DNA from: Liolophura sinensis | Lineage: Eukaryota; Mollusca; Polyplacophora; Chitonida; Chitonidae | Assembly: GCF_032854445.1 (NCBI RefSeq) | Contig: NC_088299.1 | Span: 13,135,608-13,199,607 of the forward strand | Direction: 5' to 3' | DNA: 64,000 nucleotides | Shown here: positions 46,356-57,600 of the stretch, in pieces | How positions within the stretch are numbered: position 1 is the stretch's first letter | Layout of the letters: every line of letters begins with the position of its first letter | The notes under the pieces: model-generated | What the model saw: the letters and a program-made list of their open reading frames with translations, nothing else | Told to the model about the DNA's origin: nothing | The model's database searches: none | Made by a program: the position numbers and the translations under genes

Positions 46356-46805
46356 ATGCCAAAACAACGGCAAGGTTGTGTGGATTTCAAAGTATACTGT
46401 AGGATTTGTTTAGCACAGCTGGTATCCTGAGGCAACAATCGTGTTGTACCAGCCCAAAGGCACGTTTCTTCGACGGAAAATAAGGACTTCTAAGGAGCTC
46501 CTGGACTCTTTTCACTTCGTCTTCCCTGACGTTGTTGTGGTAAAAGGAGAGGGTTATGTCTCCATGCCATGTTACGCGAGATTAAATAAATTAGAAAAGG
46601 CTATACGGAAAGAGGAAACCTGCAAACGAGAGAGGGGGATATGTGCAAGGATATGAAAGAGCAATTGGAAACGAACAAACAGAGAGTGGCTCGAATGGCC
46701 GTCGGAAGTTCATCTCCCCGCAGTAAGAAGAGATTTAGAGCTATCGACCCCATGACGGAGAAAGAAAATGTTTCAACCAGTTCTGCTCCAGTACTGCAAC
46801 CTGTT
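46356..46805 (+). pseudogene. Frameshifted zinc-ribbon-like ORF, family not recognised
   Basis: Frame 1 (from ATG 46356) gives MPKQRQGC, a CxxC in VYCRICLAQL, then a stop. The adjoining frame (about 46410-46640) gives YPEATIVLYQPKG, ELLDSFHFVFPDVVVVKGEG, YVSMPCYARLNKLEKAIRKE. Back in the first frame, DMCKDMKEQLETNKQRVARM is followed by SSSPRSKKRFRA up to a possible donor ATT|gtatgt at 46808. Two compensating shifts in one coherent reading suggest a decayed multi-exon gene, perhaps of transposon origin. The protein family is unknown to me. Confidence 0.5.
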
Positions 46806-47042
46806 ATTGTATGTTAGAGTAAGTTTTATTTCCTTAAATATAATTACTTACAACCCTTTCTGACAAACAAGGGCCTCAGCTTCCCTATTAATTTTCTCCC
46901 ATTCGTGCCCTTTGGTCGACATCTTACTTTTGCCTTTTAGTTCTTGCTTGATGATTAATATTAATGAAGATAGACCCCTCATTTCAACCAATCAAAATTT
47001 GTAGTCTTCCGCGAAGGCTTTTTTCTTGTACTGAGCGTTCAT

Positions 47043-47268
47043 TAGGAAACACTGATTACATCACTGTCACTTGTATACGAATGTGATGGGTATTTCGACA
47101 ACAGGTCTGGCTCTACATGCGTTACCGCCGTTTTAGGATACGGGAGATCATTCCAGCCAACTATTTTCTGCATCAGTTCCTCCGCTTTGTCAAACGTCTT
47201 CCGCTCCAGAATCCACCGTAGAGATTCGGGTAGAAACCAACAGAAAAAAAACATGAAAGGAAAACACC
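47043..47268 (-). pseudogene. Lone SLC22 (organic ion transporter) exon-like fragment
   Basis: On the minus strand the frame gives FFFCWFLPESLRWILERKTF followed by DKAEELMQKIVGWNDLP, the conserved SLC22 stretch after the sixth membrane helix (usual form PESPRWLL). An acceptor-like 'caatacttcag' lies just upstream on that strand. The frame then runs through unrelated sequence to a stop at 47043. No other SLC22 exon was found nearby, so this is either a stray exon copy or part of a very dispersed gene. Confidence 0.6.
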
Positions 47269-47494
47269 TGAAGTATTGAGTGTTTTGGATAAACGTACAG
47301 GCACGCTTTCAACTCACACGTTTGTGTCTAGGAAAGTTAAGGCTAAAATGTCTTTAACTGCCTTAACTTTAATACTTCAGCAGGTGTACAGTTTATGAAT
47401 AATATGTTAATTCAGTTCTATTTGTACATAACGGATGAATCAAGAAAACATCACCCGCATGATGGCGGTCATAATTATGGGTGGTGAGACAGGA

Positions 47495-47800
47495 CGTGCC
47501 AGATCCCCGCTAAGGTCATGTAACTACAGCCCCAGCGTAACTCTGAGGGTAGGCTGATGGCCAGCTGTGTGTATCTCTAGTCCTGGATCTGGTACCAGAT
47601 TCCCGCTCACGTCATGTAACTACAGCCCCAGCGTAACTCTGAGGATAGGCTGATGGCCAGCTGTATGTATCTCTAGTCCTGGATCAGTTACCAGATTCCC
47701 GCTCAGGTCATGTAACTACAGCCCCAGCGTAGCTCTGAGGATAGGCTGATGGCCAGCTGTATGTATCTCTAGTCCTGGATCAGTTACCAGATTCCCGCTA
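47495..47800. repeat. 96-bp tandem repeat, about 3.2 copies
   Basis: 'gtcatgtaactacagccc' starts at 47515, 47611 and 47707, exactly 96 bp apart. The interior 'gctgatggccagctgt' and 'tctctagtcctggat' is nearly unchanged, so the amplification is recent. Confidence 0.93.
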
Positions 47801-47819
47801 TTTCACTGTTAGCAGTAAA

Positions 47820-49500
47820 GTTTGCTACCATTCATATGTATGCGAAGTAAATGTGGATCTATACTGCTACCTCACGGTCAGTCATAACCAGTACCATGGG
47901 AACACACCAGGGATATCGTTACCATTTACGCATCTATAGGGCAGAGCCTAGCTGTAGTGTTACCTTAGACAAATACATGACGGATACACTTAAGGCTAAT
48001 CAGCCGAAACATATCTGTAGACTAAAGCCTATCCATACCGCTGTGTAGGCGATAAATGCGGCTACAAACTATGCTGCTAAGAGGGACACACATATAAAGC
48101 CTACATAAACTGCTCCCAGTGGATATATACATAGGGTACGAGCTCTCCACCACCAGAAACATTTCTATACTGTTACCATATGAAAGGTATAATTTTTGGA
48201 CTATAATGCCAGCGGAGACATGAATATAGGGTAAAGCATACCTATACTGTTACCATATGAAAGGTATAATTTTTAGACTATAATGCCAGCGAAGACATGA
48301 ATATAGGGTAAAGCATACCTATACTGTTACCATATAAAAGGTATAATTTTTAGACTATAATGCGAGCGGAGATATGAATATAGGGTAAAGCATACCTATA
48401 CTGTTACCATGAAGATATATATAGGGGATAAACTCCTACCTACACTGCTGCTAGGGGCATATCTATAGAGTAAAGGCTACCTATACTGCCACCCGGAACG
48501 CGTCTGTATAATGAATGATAAATTGCTTGAGGCCAAACCCACAATTAACTGTATTTCAATCTTATGACAATACCGCAGGCTAGATTTCCATCGTTCTTTT
48601 ATATGGCACTATGAAACTGAAGTACCAAGCTCCATCATTCAGTCATATTATTCTGACAAAAAGCCTACCAGACTGGATGCTTCAGCCTTCTGCATGTATA
48701 GCAAGAGTAGACCTCTCTGGATACCCATGGGATATGTACATGGGAGTTATTATGCTCTGCAGAGATGAATCTCTACCGCAGGGATAAATGTGTAAACTCT
48801 GGACTATACTGCGAGTGAGGACATGTCTTAAGAGTAAAACCTACCTTTAGTGCTAACACAAGGGATATGTACAACCAATGAAGTCTTAGACTCCTCTGCT
48901 TCTTGATGCACGTTTAAAAACCAGTGAGCAAGTGTTGGATACTATTTAACGCAAGGTCTTGGGTATACCCCTAAGCCTATACCTTTATGGCTAGACGTAC
49001 TACTGGGATATATATGCAGAGAGGGGATTTTTAACCATACAGTAAGATTTATTTATTTGATTAGTGCTTTACGCAGAACTCAAGAATATTTCACCTATAC
49101 GACGGCCGCCACAATTATGGTGGAAGGAAACCCACGACCAGCTACAGGTTGCTGAAAGACGATACAGTAAGACTTAATTATACTACCACAACAAGGATAT
49201 GCACAGAGTATAGGCTCTAGACAATAATGGCCTGGACTATACTACTACCGTAGTTGTAGAGTAAAACCCACCTTATATGGTTATCATGCAACTACATACC
49301 TGGGATAACATTTGCCTATACTGCAACCAGTCATATATCTACATAGCAAAGCTTACCGATATTGCTACCATGAGAATAAATACAAGATGTAAGCTTTGGG
49401 CTACACTGCTACCCAGGACATATCTACAAAGCCTATATACCTACATGCCCACCATAACGACAAGCTGTGCACCGCTGTGGACATGTACAATGTGAGAATA
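47820..49500. repeat. Degenerate ~38-40-bp array with embedded 77-bp tandem
   Basis: Loose copies of 'ctatactg.taccatgagga' and 'tatatagggtaaa.cctac' fill the region. Within it (48160-48440) a dimeric 77-bp unit is sharply repeated: 'tgttaccat' at 48171, 48248, 48325 and 48402, each 77 bp apart. A SINE-B piece (49049-49160) interrupts the array. The frames here are products of the repeat. Confidence 0.8.
49049..49160 (-). mobile_element. SINE-B 3' fragment, minus orientation
   Basis: 'atttatttgattagtgcttt', 'ctcaagaatatttcacctat' and 'cgacggccgccacaattatg'. Truncated at 'ggttgctgaaagac'. Confidence 0.85.
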
Positions 49501-49520
49501 TATATATATATATATATATA
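49498..49520. repeat. (TA)n microsatellite
   Basis: A perfect TA run. Confidence 0.9.
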
Positions 49521-49529
49521 ATCTTTATG

Positions 49530-49870
49530 TGTTTACATGGGCCGTTAGAATAAAGTAAACTGACAAGAAGCCATATTTTACCGGTTACTTCTGCCCATTG
49601 ACCAGTTACCCGACTGTCGTTGTTGCTCTGATCTTTCTCTCTATGCTGTACGTCTTAACTATATTGTATTCCTGCATAAATTGTGCTGGTGGACCAAGCA
49701 TCCCCGAGGCCTGGTCCCTTTGCATTGTTTTAATATTATTGTATGTTAAATGTGATGAAAACACAGCATTTTGAGTAAGTCTAGACCATTAAGGTATAAT
49801 AAATTACAATTAACATCACGGATTTTTTTTTACCTTATTAAGAAATAATGACTGCTTATCGAGTCATTGT
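49530..49870 (+). repeat. Dispersed repeat R1, plus orientation
   Basis: 'tctatgctgtacgtctta', 'attgtattcctgcata', 'gctggtggaccaagcatccc' and 'gaaaacacagcattttgagt' in the same order as 44430-44980. This copy joins the two halves seen separately elsewhere. Confidence 0.7.
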
Positions 49871-49989
49871 TGTTTATCTCAGAGAGTAAATGTGGAAGAG
49901 GTCAAGTTTTAGACCGAGGTGACGCAGGTGTCAAAGGTGTAAAATTTTAACTCATACACATTTACCGGTCTAAAATCAACAACAATGAC
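49863..49989. repeat. Inverted repeat, possible small MITE
   Basis: 12-bp arms 'gtcattgttgtt' (49863-49874) and 'aacaacaatgac' (49978-49989). An inner pair 'taaatgtg' and 'cacattta' is also present. No clear target duplication. Confidence 0.5.
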
Positions 49990-50009
49990 ACCATAAAAAG
50001 TCTTTATTT

Positions 50010-50351
50010 TTATTTTATTGTACCTGCTTTAAACTTATACATATATTTTGGACATAAAATTGGCAAACAGCACAACCTTCCTCCCCCATTTTGCTGCAAT
50101 TTCTCGTCTGCTCTCGTTCCATCACCTGCTCGCGAACGTGATGGAAAAGACCATACGCAGACAAAGCAGAGGGGTAAAGCAGTTAGCATGAGTTCTTTGT
50201 CGTCTGCGTCAATGAATTTGTGGCCTGTGAACATCTGCGATAACCCCCTACTTTGAAATTGTGTTGTCCAAGGTGAAGTTTTGTGACGTGAATCGTGACG
50301 CGGGTATGTTCCGAAGCGTGCTTCTCTGATTTTAGACCCGTTGCCACTCAA
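50010..50351 (-). other. Unrecognised 113-codon frame
   Basis: Among the longer minus frames in the intergenic tract. It has several Cys (FVCVWSF, GRLCCLPILCP) and basic patches, but no domain that I can name and no clear promoter or splice signals. It could be a fragment of a transposon gene or chance. Confidence 0.25.
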
Positions 50352-50394
50352 CGTTGCATGAAATAGGAAAATCCAAAATACAAATGAATTGTGC

Positions 50395-50670
50395 TTAACC
50401 CACGGTGATTTAAGTATTTACGTGAACAATTAGAATAAAACCCTAACTCAGGTAAATTGACAAGAAACCCAATTTAAGAGCTTACGTGTGACTTTTTGCC
50501 AACTAATACACTGTCGTCGCTGCTCTGGTCTTATTCTCTTATGCTGTCCGACTATAGTTATATTACCCTCTCATGCTGTACGACTATAGTTATATTACCC
50601 TCTTATGCTGTACGGTTATAATTATATTACTCTCTTATGCTGCACTATAATTATATATAATGGTCATCTC
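50395..50670 (+). repeat. Dispersed repeat R1 with 39-bp internal tandem
   Basis: 'aaaaccctaactcaggtaaattgacaag', read in parts, and 'cactgtcgtcgctgctctgg' are R1. Then 'tcttatgctgtacgactata' with 'gttatattaccc' is repeated about four times (50537-50660). The same R1 segment is tandemly expanded at 11517-11660. Confidence 0.7.
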
Positions 50671-50954
50671 ACTCTTTACGGTCACACTCCCTATATGATT
50701 GCACAATATCTTCGTAAGATGGGAAAAACAGGCTTCTGCAGTTCGCTAAGAACAACAATGGCTTTTTTCTGCTCAATTAATGATTTTCACCTGTTTATTC
50801 ACGTGATCTGTAGTGATCTCGTTACGTTACTTGATCATTTCGCTAATTTGACAGCGTTATCACACATGTATGTGGGATAACAAAACCGACAGATATATCC
50901 TCGAGATGCATCCATCAAACTTTCCGATATAATTACCGAACAATGGCACCATGA

Positions 50955-51090
50955 TTGATTTTATTCATTTAATTATTTCATCTCTGTTTTACGCCGTACT
51001 CAACAATAGTTCACTTATACGGCCGCGGGCAGAATTATGGTGGGAGGAAACCAGGCACAGCCTGAGGGAAACCCAGGTTGCCGACAGACG
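50955..51090 (-). mobile_element. SINE-B 3' part, minus orientation
   Basis: 'ctgttttacgccgtactcaa', 'cacttatacggccgcgggc', 'ggtgggaggaaaccaggcac' and 'ggttgccgacaga'. It is truncated beyond that point. Confidence 0.85.
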
Positions 51091-52030
51091 CGTCCACGTA
51101 CGCAACATGATTGAACCCAATACTGCAATACGTCGAATTCTACTTCCACGGAAATCTCAGGACGGCAACAGGTTTTTGGTATTACACTTTATGGTTGTTA
51201 TTTACTTTATCTGATCTACGAACACATTAATTCCACTATAAAAAATATATCGAATAATTTACATACACATATGGTAGGGAGACAGAGGATTCCTCTCCTG
51301 AAGTCAGTTCATAACTCACAAGTTTGCTCTTGTCAAATCCAGAAATCCATACTAAAGTTAGCGTTAGCCATTCTTGGAAAATCTCGTGGTTCTCGGGAAC
51401 CCGCTGATTCTGGAACAATGTGTGTTAGGCATACTCCTCTGGGAGTTTTCGTAACGTAGATTTCAAAATTGACGACTATCAAATCCACGGAAGCTACTAA
51501 CAACATTTACCCAGTCCTGGGGTTATTCCTAACTTGGAGACACCCCTGAACGACCATAATGGTGGGTCTCGGAAGGTGTGTATCGATATGGCATCGAGGG
51601 GAGTTGTGGGGACGCTTCATTGAGTTAGGCATACATCTCTAAAATCTTGTACTAACTGGCCGGCTCCAAAACATCACTGGACTATAAGTCACAACTAGAA
51701 CACTTGCATCTCCAAGAATTCACTGTGTTGTCCAACATCCTTGGCCAATGGGGTCCTGTTTGGTTGCGGTTTTAAGTCAGAAATATTGTCAAATACCTGA
51801 TAAACGGGAAGTGATTTATTTAGGGGCAATTTTTGTATTGCAATCCAGCGACCCCTAAACCCGTATCCCGCGGTTGCAAGTGAGGAGTTTTACTATCATA
51901 CCCTCCTACAGCGGTGATTACCCGCTATGATTTATAAAACCTATTACATGCGCGGGGGTGGGGGTGTCTATTTCCCACATCCTGATTAAACTCCCTGTCA
52001 CCGGTGTTTTTCTTGTCTTGTTTCATTGAA
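51091..52030. other. Intergenic, nothing recognised
   Basis: No domain in the short frames at 51236-51459. A G-rich patch is at 51952-51966. Confidence 0.45.
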
Positions 52031-52039
52031 AGAGAATTT

Positions 52040-52470
52040 AGTTATTTCCAAGTAAAACATATTCATTTAAACAGAGGTTGCCCGTATGTTGTCACGTGAT
52101 AAATAGCGGAGTAATGTGCTAGCGTTTAATTCATCTCGAAGAGTCACCTTGGTGACTCGTGAGACCAAGGCACTAAAGAGAAGTTGATTGGCGAAATTGC
52201 TCAAGTCAACGGCCCGCTGGTAATTTAACCGTGAAGAGGGTTGTAAAATGAACGAAATTAATCGTCGGGGGCCTCTTCATTTCCATAGATATCGAGCCGA
52301 AATTAAATGACAAAGAGCCTTTCGATTGATTGTGTTTGATTTTCAATCAGAGCTGCCAATGAAAGCGGTGTAACGCTAGAGACGGCTTTACGTAAAACGT
52401 GTGGCTCGCATCCGGGCAATTCGCCGCGGCTGGCACTTCATTGGTGGATGGGGGCCAGAAGTAGAATGAA
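52040..52470. promoter_or_regulatory. Candidate distal regulatory block upstream of the decarboxylase gene
   Basis: Repeat-free sequence about 0.6-1 kb before the TATA box. It is dense in homeodomain-like AATTA/TAATT and TTGATT words, with an 8-bp inverted pair around two bases ('gagtcacc' tt 'ggtgactc', 52140-52157) and a reverse CCAAT ('attgg') near 52440. The composition differs from the surrounding repeats. This is inference from position and motif density only. Confidence 0.25.
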
Positions 52471-52527
52471 GTAATGGCCGGAATACTAAAATGTCAAAAC
52501 CAGATATCGCTATGGGGAAAATCGAGG

Positions 52528-52566
52528 GTTGGGGGGGGGGGGCTGTTGTGGAGTGGGGGGGGGGGA
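52528..52566. repeat. Two poly-G runs, possible G-quadruplex
   Basis: Runs of about 13 and 12 G separated by 'ctgttgtggagt', with shorter G runs nearby. This lies about 460 bp upstream of the decarboxylase TATA box. Confidence 0.8.
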
Positions 52567-53027
52567 TTGCTCAGAAGCAGTTTTCACTGCAAACTGAACA
52601 AAATCTATTTTAAACAGAGCAGATGATGTTAAAAGTCACAGGGGTCTGTCATTGGTCAGAGAGTTCATCTCCACATCATATGTCATTGACGTGGCCGATG
52701 ATGGGTTATATACGGGTGTGATTAAGGGGGCGATTAAGTAAGTTCTGAATTTCCACTTCTGTGCATATTTATATTAATGTACCCGGATTAATCCACGTGA
52801 CTCTTCCGGGTGTCTTAATACTGTCCCAACTGCACCTTTGCATCGAACAGGACGCAAGAACTTTATTAAGGCCCGTCAAGCTTGATGGCTGTTCCAATAT
52901 CTGCGTATTAGATAATACCAGTTATCTGTTGTCCTGTCTATGCGGTACTTAAAGGATAAAGTGCGTGCGCCTAGCCAAGAATCCACAAAGACGAGGACTG
53001 GGTTGGTTTTGAGCTTATCGGTGTAAA

Positions 53028-53035
53028 TATATAAA
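53028..53035 (+). promoter_or_regulatory. TATA box of the decarboxylase gene
   Basis: 'tatataaa' in a G/C-edged context. A start site about 25-30 bp downstream (near 53058-53065) would give a non-coding first exon that ends at a consensus donor. Confidence 0.6.
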
Positions 53036-53057
53036 GCTCACTAACAGCGTTATTACA

Positions 53058-53210
53058 TTAAGCCGAATCTTCCAGAAAGAAAGAGAAGATTTTTCTCAAA
53101 CCAACGATTTAAGGTCTGAGTACCAAATATTGTTTTACAGATTTCCTCTGGATCAACAAGACTACAGGTGACTTAAAATTCAGAAAGAGCGAGTGCATTT
53201 AATATTGAAG
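53058..53210 (+). other. Probable non-coding first exon (5' UTR) of the decarboxylase gene
   Basis: Starts about 25 bp after the TATA box (start approximate) and ends at the strong donor gaag|gtaagt. It contains no ATG on the plus strand, as expected of a leader. It would splice over 1.2 kb to the acceptor at 54447. Confidence 0.55.
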
Positions 53211-54447
53211 GTAAGTATATCTCATCTATATACGAGTCAATTATGTTTTTTGTTATTCACATTCGACTTTCGGCATTAAATGTACAAATACGCATAAATG
53301 TACCCAAAAGCATCAAATGAAACCATTTTTTTTACTTTTACTGAGATAAAGTTAGATAAATCATACCAAAACGTTCCCAGATCTCCTCATTTATTTCATA
53401 ACTGTTTTTTCTGCATTTAAAAATTATGACCTAAAATATTAAAATTAACAATAGTTCATTTTTCAAACCACAATGACCAGTTTTGTTGTAAATGAGATTT
53501 GTAACCATGTACAATTCAGCAATCATGATATATCGTCTAAAGAATTCCGTGTATTGATTATAAGAGACTAAATAAGCTGAGTTTGTCAGGATTAACTCAA
53601 CATCTTTATGGGTAATAGTACCCTCAATTGTTCGCCCTATGCTGCTTATACATTTATAATTTGGACAAATGTGATGTAAACAGAGACAGTAGCCACGAGG
53701 TCAAAATGAGGCAGTCTACAAAATGCTCTAGCTAAGAGTTCAAGAAATATTCATTTGTTAGAATGGTTGTTCAATCTCGCCCCGATATGCCCGCTAGTAC
53801 TAATACGTAGTACATAAAATGCATCAGCTTTGTTTCATAAATATGGCCTTCGTCAGAAATAACATTTCCATTAAGAAGCCTACGAATACGTGGTGTAAAG
53901 TACCTACCTCTGGATCACATACACATATTCATCAAACTCCTGTCGTTAAATCAGTATATTTATAATTATTTTGTAATTAAGATGCGGCAGTTCATCGAGA
54001 AGATGTTGCAGTCTTACACGCATATGCTGAAGTCAGGAAATGTGACACCAACGGAGGAAATCAAGTTTTATATGGGAATACAAAAAATACCACATACATT
54101 TTATTAGGCCTGTAAGCCAACGTTTACCAAGACACAAAGCTCTTATAAACTGGTTTTTCTTCGCGGCACCTTGAGCATCATACGCTATAGGGCTCTGCAC
54201 ACATACGGCTTCATATATATGCTTGACTTGTAAAATCTGGACACTTAAGGTAAGAGTGATTGGTGAACTAATCATCACGAATTTTCACCATAGAACATTT
54301 TGCTCTTTCCGTAGACAAGAACACTTAGTCATTGAAATTTTAAAAATCTGCAGAGATTAAAATTCACCGTGCGGATACATTAGATTAACATTAGATGAGT
54401 ATGTAAAATATTCTTCACGAATAGCCCTCTGGCCTATGCGTTTGTAG
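53211..54447. other. First intron of the decarboxylase gene, nothing recognised
   Basis: AT-rich and repeat-poor. The minus frame at 54033-54278 has no domain. Confidence 0.45.
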
Positions 54448-54673
54448 GTTGAGATCACGAAAAGCCATAAGAATGGACTCCTCAGAGTTTCGCAAACGCG
54501 GCAAAGAAATGGTGGATTATATCGCTAACTATCTCGAGACCATCACCAGGAGGAAAGTTACACCGGAAGTCGAACCTGGGTACTTAAGGGGCTTACTTCC
54601 GACACGGGCTCCAAGGAAAGGAGAAGATTTTGAGGATATTATGAATGATGTTGAAAAAGCCATAATGCCTGGG
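54448..54673 (+). CDS. Decarboxylase exon 2, contains start codon (residues 1-67)
   Basis: Acceptor 'gcgtttgtag', donor ggg|gtaagt. The ATG at 54473 gives [18 protein letters not shown], aligning with the normal family start; the 25 bases before it are leader. Ends [10 protein letters not shown] in phase 0. Confidence 0.95.
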
Positions 54674-57600
54674 GTAAGTTGTTAAAGCGGTCTGTTGATG
54701 TTGATATTCCTACTGTTTCCTACTGTTTTTTTCCTACCCGCTTGCACAAAGAGATCGCAGCTATAATCGATTGTAAGTTCTACAACTGAGTTTACCATTG
54801 AGTAAAGGTGGTCGTCGTACATGGAAAATAACTTTTTCTTGCCTCTTTGAGACAATCATTCTGTAAACCGGGTGCAAATCGACTAACTAGGCAAATATTT
54901 GAACTTAACCATAATTTTGAGGCAATTGTACATATATATACATACAACAGGATAAACCATTTTGTAATTTCCATTATAAATTACGATTATCGTAGCTTAC
55001 AATCCCTTCGTGCAAGACGGTGTCGATTGGAAGTTAGGGCTACGATCGTGGTCTTAGTGATTTACAATCAGTTTACATGTAGGCTGAAGATCCCTTTGTG
55101 CCAGCAGCCCCAATGCCATTGACCACAGACGCTATCATTTCTACTGGTACCAGTTGTTTGGTCATGGGTTTCCCCAGGCTTTGCCAGCAGCGTGAGGATG
55201 GTCGTTGGCTTGCCCGGGCTCTGAGCGGTTTCCCCCCTTCGACCATAATGCTGGTCACTTTCCAATAAATGAAATATTCTTGAATATGGGGTTAAATAAC
55301 AGTCAAATAAATAAATATTACATCTTTAGAATCCAGGGTCCGGTGTTCAAGTGTGTGTTCAGAGTTAAATCTGATATTTACTTTAAACTGTATGCCTTTA
55401 ATTTCAGTGACCATAGTCTGTTTTTTCACCTTGTCACCTATATTGATCTGTCCGTAAAATCACTTATACTTACCACAAAAGTTCGTTACTGACACGGAAC
55501 ACCTTAAGCTGTACACACCCATAAGTTGGACGTCCATGTTACTGCAAGGAAACTGTAGTTATATTACTTTATTCGGTTCATAATGTTATACTCAATAAGC
55601 TTACTTTCGAGGTGAAGATTTTACTCGGGTAACGTAATATTTATTTAAAAACAAGTCGAATGCTGACTGTAGGCCACGCTAGACGTGAGTTCACAGGCGC
55701 CTCTGGAATTTTCAAGACTCCCACACTTCCGTTTTCTCAGGGCCTTCACTCCATAAATTATTCTGTTAAATTCAACAGAAAGTCTGAGTCAGGCTAGAAT
55801 GTATAATGTTATCATAATACAATATTGTGCAGCATTCAACATAATATTGTATTAGTCTAATAGAATGGTCATGTTGAATTAAGAGAATATGTGTGTTATA
55901 TTTAGCAGAATACATTCTAGAATTACTCAGATAAGACTTTCTGTTCAATTTAACAGATTAATTTTTTGAGTGTTGGTGGTAGTGAGCGGTCGACAGTGCT
56001 CTCTCGTGTAGTCAGACATGAAGTTCTCAAGAGATCATCTACATTCATCCACTATGACATATGTCTCCTGTGGAAAAGATGGCCTGTATAACTGCCGAAA
56101 GCTCTGCGGTTCCTGCCGCCATGCATCTCCCGTTTCCTCTGCCAACTCCGGTTTCCTCCACCAATATTTTACTGACCGCCATTGTACAATTAAGTGAAAC
56201 ATTCTTGATGGTGTTAAACAATAAACAAGAAAATAATATTCTTGTAAATTTAAACATTTGTAATATATTAAGGTTGGACCTGATGATACAATGCACACCT
56301 CTGGCTTAGGTTTCAATGCACATACGCGAGGCCACACCAGCGCTTCGCAATGACGCAGGAGCCTCTCACCAGTGCGGTCGCTGTTAGTTCAGCTCATACT
56401 GTCTTCCTTTCCGGCTGTAAGTGGGAAGGCCTTCCAGCAAACTTCGGATGGTCGCTGGTTTCCACCTGGCCACCGCCACCGTATAAATGAAAGATTTTTG
56501 AATACGTCGTAATACATCAATCAAATGAATAAATACGCTAATCATTTAGTCCTCAGCTACATTGCAAAATGTTCGTTTACATACGTATGTTCTGTTGTTC
56601 ATTTCTCGGTGATCAGAAATATAACATCATTCTAAAAACAAAAAAGTTTTATTTCTGTAATGTGTGGTATCGTATACGGTATGTATTGTAGGTGACCCAC
56701 TGGCAGCACCCTCATTTCCACGCTTACTTCCCTGCCGGTAACTCTTTCCCGTCCATCCTGGGGGACATGCTCTCTGACGCTATAGGCTGTGTGGGATTCT
56801 CCTGGGTAAGACACATTTGTAATCAGAAGGGTAACTTAAGTAACTCGGGTCCAAGCCGGGTTGATCATTGTTATTTGTAATACCTGAAAACCACGTGTCC
56901 ACTTTGCCCATGCGCAAATCGCCATCTGGTAACATCAGGCTACAGCTTTCGCCTGAAGTACTTCGGGAAAGATTCCCCATTTGTATCAAATTCAGTTATG
57001 ACTTTGAATAATTTGCAATACAAAGTCACTTATGCACCACATAAAAGTAACGTTTTAAGTGATATCAAATTGTTGTATTTATGAATTAGTATCTTATGCC
57101 TCATTTGTATCGGAAGAAAATTGTGAATAATATTTTTTAAATACTCATGGATTTCTATCTTTGATGTACCGCTGGGAATTTAATTTGAACTGGTGGTCCC
57201 ACGTCCTCAAAGTGTTCACAAAGATAACGGTATTACTAAAGGAACAGCTTTTCAAGGTCTAGTATCAGCAGTTGCCTCGTCAAACACATGCCCTGATTAC
57301 CGGTTGCGGTGCATCAAGTGTGCGATTTGTGAGCTTGGTCAAGGATTATCACAATATTTTACAGCTTTGCAAATCACTACAGTTCTCATTAATGTGGCTT
57401 TCATTTGAAGATTTATTCTTGGATAGTGCTAAGCAACGTGGTCGCTTTAACACCTCAAAATAAAATAGCTGATCTATTTATAGCTCTCTAAGGCCATTTT
57501 CGCCTCGGCCCAAAACGGCACCTCGAAGCTTAATGGAATTTAACGTCATTAATGGTGTTGACATGAAAGCATTTTAATGACGAAAAGAGGATCTGCAGAG

